NCBI GenBank assembly: GCA_027348355.1
Contig: DAIEPN010000223.1
Span: 1-12,435 of the forward strand
Source: Chlamydiota bacterium
GTDB lineage: Bacteria; Chlamydiota; Chlamydiia; Chlamydiales; Rhabdochlamydiaceae
Reading direction: 5' to 3'
Length of the DNA stretch: 12,435 nt
A model generated the notes under the pieces. It saw only the letters and a program-made list of their open reading frames with translations. It had not been told where the DNA came from and did not search any database. Made by a program: the position numbers and the translations under genes. Of this stretch, positions 6,951 to 12,435 are shown piece after piece. Within the stretch, counting starts at the first letter, position 1; each line of letters opens with the position of its first letter.

Positions 6951-7021
6951 AGCGCCTGATCAGAATCGAACTGACACAAGTAGCTTGGAAGGCTACGGTT
7001 CTACCATTGAACTACAGGCGC
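6951..7021 (-). tRNA. tRNA-Gly (anticodon TCC)
   Basis: The 71-base minus-strand cloverleaf has acceptor GCGCCTG/CAGGCGC (perfect), D stem GTTC/GAAC with a short loop, anticodon stem GTAGC/GCTAC with loop CTTCCAA (anticodon TCC), and T stem GTCAG/CTGAT with loop TTCGATT. The discriminator is T and CCA is not encoded. It lies upstream of rpsB in the same direction and may be cotranscribed with it; no convincing terminator separates them. Confidence 0.95.
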
Positions 7022-7037
7022 TCAAAATTCAGTAAAC

Positions 7038-7070
7038 TTTGTACTGTAAATACTCATTTTTCTTCAACAA
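7038..7070 (-). promoter_or_regulatory. Candidate promoter for tRNA-Gly (and possibly the rpsB block)
   Basis: Two overlapping solutions exist on the minus strand: TTGTTG (7070-7065) with TACAGT (7048-7043) at 16-base spacing, or TTGAAG (7067-7062) with TACAAA (7043-7038) at 18-base spacing. Either would start transcription some 10-15 bases before the mature tRNA end. Both are imperfect matches in AT-rich DNA, so the call is tentative. The rest of the 255-base divergent gap (7022-7276) shows no gene, only AT-rich sequence with a short repeated AAAAATTTTA motif near 7145-7165. Confidence 0.3.
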
Positions 7071-7276
7071 CTATTACAAATAAGCTTCAAATGCTATGCA
7101 AAGAGGTCTTGAGAGCTTCCATTTTCTCTCTAAAAGAGCATATAAAAAATTTTACCCAAAAATTTTATACCTTCCTACACTTTTGCTCTGGAAGATTTTT
7201 GATAAATAGGTAAAAATGCTTTTACAAATAGAAATACGCTTATTTACTTAACCGACCCCAATTTGGAGATGACTTT

Positions 7277-8341
7277 ATGCAAATGAAACACCTAAAACAA
7301 CTTATTTTTTGCATAAATCCCATAAAATTTAGTTTACTTCTTCTCCTAATCCTACTTCCATTTTCTGGACACTCCTATGAGGGCGAAAAGGAAGTAAAGA
7401 ATATTTTTGCCCGAATCGATGCCATTTCTTCTCCCACATTAGAAGAATATGTTATGTTAGAAGACTTTTTACGAGATGGAGATAGGCCTTATCTTGATGT
7501 CTTTGGCAAATTAAAAGCTCCGCACCCACTATCCCCACCGATACCCCCAGAAAAAACCACAGCATGGCATAAAAATTGTAGAACTCTGAAATTAATCGGT
7601 TATAAAAATGAGCCTCCAATTTATGAAATACATCATTTAAACAGCGGGCCGCATGACAAAAACAGGTGCATAGTTCTTTATGTATCTTATAATGACAGTT
7701 ATCCTCAATCTGTAAGAAAAGTTTTGGAGGGACTAAAGAAAGTTCAATTCTCTGGGCATGTGATACTCCGAATTGGAGGCTATCCTAACTTGCAGTTTGG
7801 GGGTCTAAAACTCTGCCATATTCCTTACGCATGGAAAGTAGCAGCGATTATGGAAGCGAAAAACCTAGGGTACAAGTCTATTGTTTGGCTCGATGCCCGT
7901 ATGTATCCCATTTCTAAGATAGATACCATCTTTACAATAACAGAGCATTTGGGTTATTTTTTCTTTACAAGGAACGCCACCCTTGATGATCTCCTAAGAG
8001 AAAACCTTGTTGAAAGTGAAGTGTTAAAGGCTCTGCATGTCATAAACCCAAAAGCTGTCAAACATATTCTTGGCGATATAATCGGCATTAACACAGAAGA
8101 TGCTGCAGCTTCGAGTTTTCTCATTGATTGGATGCATGAAACAGAAAAAGTAATTCCTACCCTCTCTCTTAAACCAGAAGATGTTTGCTTGTCTGCTTTA
8201 TCCTACAAACACAACCTAACTAGAACAATTCAATATGATCCTATGGTAATCCCAGCAACACAGCGCAAACTAAGGAACCAGTTGATTCCTTTTACAGTTC
8301 ATTTTATTAAGCAAAACATTCCCAACGAATGGGTTGAATAA
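7277..8341 (+). CDS. Exported putative GT-A-like glycosyltransferase, function unassigned
   Basis: The protein is 354 residues. The N terminus is a signal peptide or signal anchor: basic residues (KHLK), a hydrophobic run with six leucines around 19-29, and a possible cleavage after FSGHS (residue 33). Residues 130-240 look like half of a nucleotide-diphospho-sugar transferase: beta strand CIVLYVSYND (131-140), HIPYAWKVAAIMEAKNLGY (181-199), then SIVWLDARMYPISKID (201-216). The D206-x-R208 turn sits where GT-A enzymes place their metal/sugar-nucleotide acidic motif. KPEDVCLSALSYKHN (300-314) resembles the later acidic element of such proteins. The fold assignment is pattern recognition, not proof; donor and acceptor are unknown. 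GGAG eight bases upstream supports the ATG at 7277; an ATG two codons later is a minor alternative. It stands at the locus that carries ompA in Chlamydia. Export to the periplasm would be unusual for a nucleotide-sugar-dependent enzyme. Confidence 0.45.
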   Translation: MQMKHLKQLIFCINPIKFSLLLLLILLPFSGHSYEGEKEVKNIFARIDAISSPTLEEYVMLEDFLRDGDRPYLDVFGKLKAPHPLSPPIPPEKTTAWHKNCRTLKLIGYKNEPPIYEIHHLNSGPHDKNRCIVLYVSYNDSYPQSVRKVLEGLKKVQFSGHVILRIGGYPNLQFGGLKLCHIPYAWKVAAIMEAKNLGYKSIVWLDARMYPISKIDTIFTITEHLGYFFFTRNATLDDLLRENLVESEVLKALHVINPKAVKHILGDIIGINTEDAAASSFLIDWMHETEKVIPTLSLKPEDVCLSALSYKHNLTRTIQYDPMVIPATQRKLRNQLIPFTVHFIKQNIPNEWVE

Positions 8342-8396
8342 AGTAAAAAATACACTTTGAGTAAAATGCTAAAAGAATTTGTTTAGAGGCAATGCT

Positions 8397-9227
8397 ATGA
8401 CTATACAATCTACTTCAAGCTCCACAGATTTTTTCAGATCTATGACTCGTGAAGATATAACGCAAAGCTTAAGGCGCCTTAGATCTGTCTTCCAAGGAAA
8501 CTATGGCCATAATCCTATCATCGAAGACGGCAGATTCATTGGCAGAACGACAATGCAGGGAAACGTAGTTCATGTTACTTTCCGAGGAAGTGTAAATAGC
8601 GCCTTTGAAATTGCTTCCTGCATCAATATGAGAAAAATTATACTCGACGATGTAGGAATCGAAGGACAAGTCCATGCAGGAATTTACTCAGCCTTTACAA
8701 AAATTAAAAATACTATTGTAGATCATATAAATCACTTTTCACAAATTTCTCAAACAAAGCCCAAAGATTTGACCTATATCATAGAAGGATATAGCAGAGG
8801 ATCTGGACTTGCAACCCTTGTAGCGGTTTATTTAGCACACAAATTCACACCTGATAGACTCGGGGTTTTGACCTTCAGTAGCATGAATATTTTAAGCGAG
8901 CAAGCAGCTCACGACTATACAAACAAAATCGGGAAAAACAATCATTTGAACTTTACTTGTTTAGAGGATCTCGTACCTAAGTTGATTACACCTGGTAGGC
9001 TGGGTTTTTCTCCAGTAGGAGAAGCTTTATTATTTTCTGCAAATGAGTCCCCCTCATTCGAAAAACGTGTTGCAATGCGGCAATACACGTATTTAGCTGA
9101 CCAGATCATCATTGCAACTGTCGTCAAAACAGTTGTCTCCGCAAGTACTTGGGAAGCTCATATGCCACAAACTTACGAAGAAGGAGCGCCTAAAGTTTTT
9201 GAAAGATATATAGCCTCAAAATTATAA
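8397..9227 (+). CDS. Class 3 lipase-like alpha/beta hydrolase
   Basis: The 276-residue product follows the class 3 (fungal-type) lipase pattern. VVHVTFRGS (57-65) matches the oxyanion-side strand, VHAGIYSAF (92-100) matches the H-x-G-F/Y segment, and YIIEGYSRGSG (127-137) is the nucleophile elbow with S133. CLEDLVPKL (188-196) would give the triad Asp191 in the usual D-x-V-P context, and H255 near the C terminus would complete it. The elbow reads GYSRGSG rather than the common GHSLGG. No signal peptide is visible; the N terminus is Ser/Thr-rich (QSTSSSTDFF), which is compatible with, but not evidence for, type III secretion. I place the start at ATG 8397 because AGAGG lies seven bases upstream. 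A TTG at 8379 would add six residues but has no ribosome site. Likely substrate is an ester lipid; specificity is unknown. The gene follows the preceding one by 55 bases on the same strand. Confidence 0.62.
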   Translation: MTIQSTSSSTDFFRSMTREDITQSLRRLRSVFQGNYGHNPIIEDGRFIGRTTMQGNVVHVTFRGSVNSAFEIASCINMRKIILDDVGIEGQVHAGIYSAFTKIKNTIVDHINHFSQISQTKPKDLTYIIEGYSRGSGLATLVAVYLAHKFTPDRLGVLTFSSMNILSEQAAHDYTNKIGKNNHLNFTCLEDLVPKLITPGRLGFSPVGEALLFSANESPSFEKRVAMRQYTYLADQIIIATVVKTVVSASTWEAHMPQTYEEGAPKVFERYIASKL

Positions 9228-9273
9228 GACTCAATTTTTTCTCAGCATTAAGACCTATCGCCTATTTTCATCC

Positions 9274-9302
9274 TTTAAAGAAAAACTCGATACGACTACA
9301 TT
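9274..9302 (+). promoter_or_regulatory. Candidate promoter for the PBP2 gene
   Basis: TTTAAA (9274-9279) and TACATT (9297-9302) are spaced by 17 bases, giving a transcription start near 9309 and a leader of about 38 bases. No rival promoter of equal quality is seen in the 119-base gap, and no terminator hairpin for the lipase-like gene is evident. The region is AT-rich, so chance matches are expected. Confidence 0.35.
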
Positions 9303-9346
9303 GTACATAGGATAGCATAGCATTTTCTGAAAATAAGCTCCTCAAT

Positions 9347-12300
9347 ATGCTCAATGATCATGAAATTTCTGTAAAAGCCAACCGTGTTTTAAATATTCTT
9401 TTTTTGGCGCTTGTCTTAATTTTTATTCGCGTATGGTATTTATCCGTATCTCAGCACGACCATTACCTGCAGCTATCTAGAAAGCCACAAATGCGCACTG
9501 TGATCGAACAAGTTGAAAGAGCAACCATTCGAGACCGATTCAATATTCCCTTAGCAATGAATAAGATCCAATACAACGCAGGAATACTGTACGGCCAGAT
9601 CAAACAAATTCCGAGTGTTGCTTGGAAAAAAGATCCAAACGGAAAAAAAGTTAAAACACAGCCCAGGTCGGAACATATCACCCTGCTTTCAAAAAAACTA
9701 GGGGGCATACTAGACATGAATCCGGCTGTGATCGAAGACCTTATTCGCTGCAGAGCCAGTCTTTTTCCTCAAACTCCATTTGTGATCAAAGAAAATATCA
9801 ACGAAAAGCAATATTATCTCTTACGAATGCTTGAAAAAGATTTCCTTGGGATTCATACGCAAAAATCCTCCAAAAGAGTGTATCCTCAAAAGAAACTTGG
9901 CTGCGATGTATTAGGCTACATGGGAGCAATCCATCAGAAACAGTATCAAAAAATTGCGACCGAGACAAAGGATCTACAAAATTATTTAGCCATGCGCGAA
10001 GCGGGGGAATTCCCTTTTCTCCCTATGGGGTTTTCTACACCTATGGAAGTGAAAGAAAGGCTCATTGAATTACAAGAAAAGGCGTATACGATTAATGACC
10101 TAGTTGGAAAAGCGGGTGTGGAATCTGTATTCGACGAAGAATTAAGAGGATTTTACGGAAAAAAACAATATGAAGTTGATGTAAAAGGCAACTTTCTTAG
10201 AGAACTCCCTGGATCTCGTAAAATGATTGCTGGGCAGCGTATCTTACTGAGCATTTCTTCTGAACTCCAAGAATATGCAGAACAGCTACTCTCACAGTAT
10301 GATGCACCGCTAAAGAAAGGAGAAGAAAGCCGTTTCCCTTGGATCAAAGGAGGAGCCATCGTTGCCATGGTTCCTCAAACTGGAGAAATCGTAACTCTTG
10401 CTTCCTATCCAAGATTTGATCCCAATGATTTTTCGCCAAGCCAGGATTTCGAAAAAAAAAGACAAAAAGAACATAACATCTTGCAATGGATAGAAAGTGA
10501 ATCCTATATTGCTGAAGTGTGGGATGGGAAAAGACCACTATCAAAAGAGTATTTCAACTACAGTAAAAAGACCTTTGAAGAAGCGTCAGAGTCCCTTTCC
10601 TGGGACTATTACCTACAAACAATTCTAGCTCCGAATACATCTATAAAAAAACTTGTTCAAAGCGTCTCAGACATCAACACAATCTTCTTTATCCTGCAAG
10701 AAATGCAAAATCTCCTCTCTCTTACTGAACAAGATAGCATGAGTGCTTTAGTAGATGCACTTTTTCCTAATGACCCTCAAAGCTCGAATAAGACCTCAGT
10801 GGAGCAAAAGCAAGAGATTATTCAGCATCTTGATAAAAATATCGAATATGTCCACGAAAGAAAAAAATACATCAACGGACTATTCTCCTATGTTGCTCAT
10901 AACGATGATAAAATTCTTTTTCTCGATCTTTGTAAGCTTGTCATAGCTAAAGATCGGTTCTCCGTACCACTTCTAGAGAAAATCGGAAGAGAGTCTATTT
11001 CAGAGTACCGAAACGTCTGCAGGCTTATTCATCCTCTAGAACATGCTCTCCAACAAAAGGTGCAAGCAGTATTTCATGAAACTGATTTTAAAGCTTGGAG
11101 AGAAACTTCTTTTAAAGACTACTTAAAAGAAAAGAGAATGGAGGAGAAAAAAAACAAAAAATACCCAAAACCTTACCTTGATTATGCAGAAGCAATGGAA
11201 AGAAGCATGTTTAAAGAGTTTTGGCAAAAAAATCGATTAGACCTTCTCTTGCAACTTCTAGGAAAAGCAGATCTCTCTTCCGATGTAATGAAACCTCTAC
11301 AAATCTATGACCATGCACTCTCTGTCCTTCATATCGAATTTTCCTCTTCATTACAAATCCTTAAAAAGCACCTGGCTTCTTTAGACCCCGTACTAACAAA
11401 ACAATATTTAGCAACAATGCGCCCCTTTAAAGAACTTACTGATCCTCTTTACGGGAAATATAGAGCTCTACCAAAAAGGAACGCCATACAACAGGAAAAA
11501 GATTTAGCAGCCGCATTCTATCCAAAAAATGGATTAGGCTATGGAAAATCACAAGCATTTCGTCAATCTACCCCTTTGGGATCTGTTTTTAAAGTTGTCG
11601 TAGCCTACCAAGCTCTAATGGAAAAGTATCAAAAAATGAAAGAGATGAATGAGTCTATCACATTGACAAACTTAAACCCTCTTATCATCACCGATCAAAT
11701 GCAAGGATCCTATCATAAAACGTCAGGTCGTCAGATCATGGGATACACAGAAAAAGGAGAACCTATTCCTCGCATGTATAAAGGAGGGATGCTACCCAGA
11801 GTTCAGCACTACGTTGGACGTATCGATTTAAAAGGAGCTCTTGAACAATCAAGTAACATCTACTTCTCTCTTCTAGCTAAAGATCATATAGAAAACCCTC
11901 AAAATCTGATTACAGCATCAAAATTGTTTGGATTTGGAGACAAAACTGGAATTGAGCTCCCTGGGGAAATTCGTGGCGTTCTTCCAGATGACCTTTCATA
12001 CAATCAAACCGGATTATACGCTTTCGCAATCGGACAACACTCTCTTGTCGTAACTCCGCTTCAATCAGCTGTCATGATGACTTCTCTTGCGAATAAGGGT
12101 CAGGTACTGACACCTAAAATTGTACAAGTCATGGCAGGAAAAGAACCTCAGAGAGAAATAGATAGTCTCTTTGCTACTAAGAACTATCCGTTCCAAAATT
12201 CACTTTCTTTAGTCGGAATTGACTTTCCTTTATTTACAGAAGCCCTGCAAGGTCATCAAAAATCTTCGATCTTCTACACTACTCCCGATGTAAAACATTC

Positions 12301-12435
12301 CATATTCTTACCAGACGAAATTCGCTACATGCTTTTTGAAGGAATGGATCTTGTTGTTAATGGTCCTCGTGGAACAGCACGACCCGGTTCCTTTTCTAGA
12401 AGTAATACCCCTCAAGAATTCATTAATAATTACAA
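9347..12435 (+). CDS. Penicillin-binding protein 2-type transpeptidase, long chlamydial form (3' end outside window)
   Basis: The frame is open from ATG 9347 to the window edge: 1029 codons without a stop. Class B PBPs crosslink peptidoglycan; chlamydiae use PBP2 and PBP3 in septal synthesis during division. A short cytoplasmic N terminus is followed by one membrane helix (about 15-34). An N-terminal pedestal domain begins near ERATIRDRFNIPLA. The transpeptidase domain opens with GGAIVAMVPQTGEIVTLASY (335-354). Its catalytic motif SVFK has S746 and K749, and SSN is at 835-837. Between 354 and 746 lies a charged, mainly helical-looking insert, far longer than the corresponding stretch in E. 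coli PBP2. The window stops before the KTG motif; GDKTGIELPGE near 864-874 is the ordinary structural motif, not the active-site one. No clear Shine-Dalgarno precedes the ATG, but it is the first in-frame start after TAG at 9308. It corresponds by position to Chlamydia CT682. Confidence 0.88.
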   Translation, partial: MLNDHEISVKANRVLNILFLALVLIFIRVWYLSVSQHDHYLQLSRKPQMRTVIEQVERATIRDRFNIPLAMNKIQYNAGILYGQIKQIPSVAWKKDPNGKKVKTQPRSEHITLLSKKLGGILDMNPAVIEDLIRCRASLFPQTPFVIKENINEKQYYLLRMLEKDFLGIHTQKSSKRVYPQKKLGCDVLGYMGAIHQKQYQKIATETKDLQNYLAMREAGEFPFLPMGFSTPMEVKERLIELQEKAYTINDLVGKAGVESVFDEELRGFYGKKQYEVDVKGNFLRELPGSRKMIAGQRILLSISSELQEYAEQLLSQYDAPLKKGEESRFPWIKGGAIVAMVPQTGEIVTLASYPRFDPNDFSPSQDFEKKRQKEHNILQWIESESYIAEVWDGKRPLSKEYFNYSKKTFEEASESLSWDYYLQTILAPNTSIKKLVQSVSDINTIFFILQEMQNLLSLTEQDSMSALVDALFPNDPQSSNKTSVEQKQEIIQHLDKNIEYVHERKKYINGLFSYVAHNDDKILFLDLCKLVIAKDRFSVPLLEKIGRESISEYRNVCRLIHPLEHALQQKVQAVFHETDFKAWRETSFKDYLKEKRMEEKKNKKYPKPYLDYAEAMERSMFKEFWQKNRLDLLLQLLGKADLSSDVMKPLQIYDHALSVLHIEFSSSLQILKKHLASLDPVLTKQYLATMRPFKELTDPLYGKYRALPKRNAIQQEKDLAAAFYPKNGLGYGKSQAFRQSTPLGSVFKVVVAYQALMEKYQKMKEMNESITLTNLNPLIITDQMQGSYHKTSGRQIMGYTEKGEPIPRMYKGGMLPRVQHYVGRIDLKGALEQSSNIYFSLLAKDHIENPQNLITASKLFGFGDKTGIELPGEIRGVLPDDLSYNQTGLYAFAIGQHSLVVTPLQSAVMMTSLANKGQVLTPKIVQVMAGKEPQREIDSLFATKNYPFQNSLSLVGIDFPLFTEALQGHQKSSIFYTTPDVKHSIFLPDEIRYMLFEGMDLVVNGPRGTARPGSFSRSNTPQEFINNY

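Noticed and set aside
7007..7213. 68-codon plus-strand frame starting inside tRNA-Gly
   Set aside because: Its start lies within the tRNA on the other strand, the sequence is low-complexity and AT-rich, and no Shine-Dalgarno precedes it.
8379..8396. TTG start six codons upstream for the lipase-like gene
   Set aside because: The AGAGG ribosome site lies inside this extension, correctly spaced for the ATG at 8397, so the extension is unlikely to be translated.
11936..11968. GDKTGIELPGE as the PBP active-site KTG motif
   Set aside because: This is the common FGFGxKTGIxLPGE structural motif found between SxN and the true KTG in class B PBPs; the catalytic KTG would lie after the window end.
1..12435. 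CRISPR arrays, insertion sequences, integrase or attachment duplications at the tRNAs
   Set aside because: No spaced repeats, transposase motifs or convincing direct repeats of tRNA ends were seen; a 7-base TGACCCC repeat near tRNA-Glu is too short to count.

Overview
The window looks like chromosome from a member of the Chlamydiae, most likely an environmental 'Chlamydia-like' lineage (Parachlamydiales type). The evidence is gene content and order: mcsA/mcsB next to a frr-pyrH-tsf-rpsB block, then an ompA-type position, then a very long penicillin-binding protein 2. As I recall it, this follows the Chlamydia trachomatis CT675-CT682 neighbourhood. Genus cannot be fixed from the sequence alone.

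Layout. (1) 1-525: C-terminal part of a major facilitator transporter, cut by the window edge. (2) 680-3689, plus strand: a convincing sigma70-type promoter drives a tightly coupled operon. It encodes the zinc/UVR protein McsA, an McsB-family protein whose kinase active site looks eroded, and a cytidylyltransferase-SDR fusion of the Bcs1/Acs1 type that should make CDP-ribitol. (3) 3677-7021, minus strand: transcription-order block tRNA-Gly, rpsB (TTG start), tsf, pyrH, frr, tRNA-Glu, tRNA-Lys. It carries translation functions plus UMP kinase and is convergent with region 2; the last bases of the fusion gene overlap the end of tRNA-Lys. (4) 7277-9227, plus strand: two accessory genes where pathogenic chlamydiae carry ompA. 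One is an exported GT-A-like putative glycosyltransferase; the other is a class 3 lipase-like alpha/beta hydrolase with a complete apparent Ser-Asp-His triad and no signal peptide. (5) 9347 to the window end: the first 1029 codons of a PBP2-type transpeptidase with an insert of several hundred residues before its catalytic serine; it runs out of the window before the KTG motif.

How the parts relate. Region 3 is housekeeping: ribosome assembly, elongation, recycling and UTP supply. Region 2 pairs a protein quality-control module (McsA/McsB, normally feeding ClpC) with a nucleotide-activated pentitol synthase that suggests ribitol-phosphate decoration of a surface glycan. Region 4 looks lineage-specific and may concern the envelope or host interaction. 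Region 5 belongs to the septal peptidoglycan machinery that chlamydiae use for division. No insertion sequences, CRISPR arrays or rRNA genes are visible.
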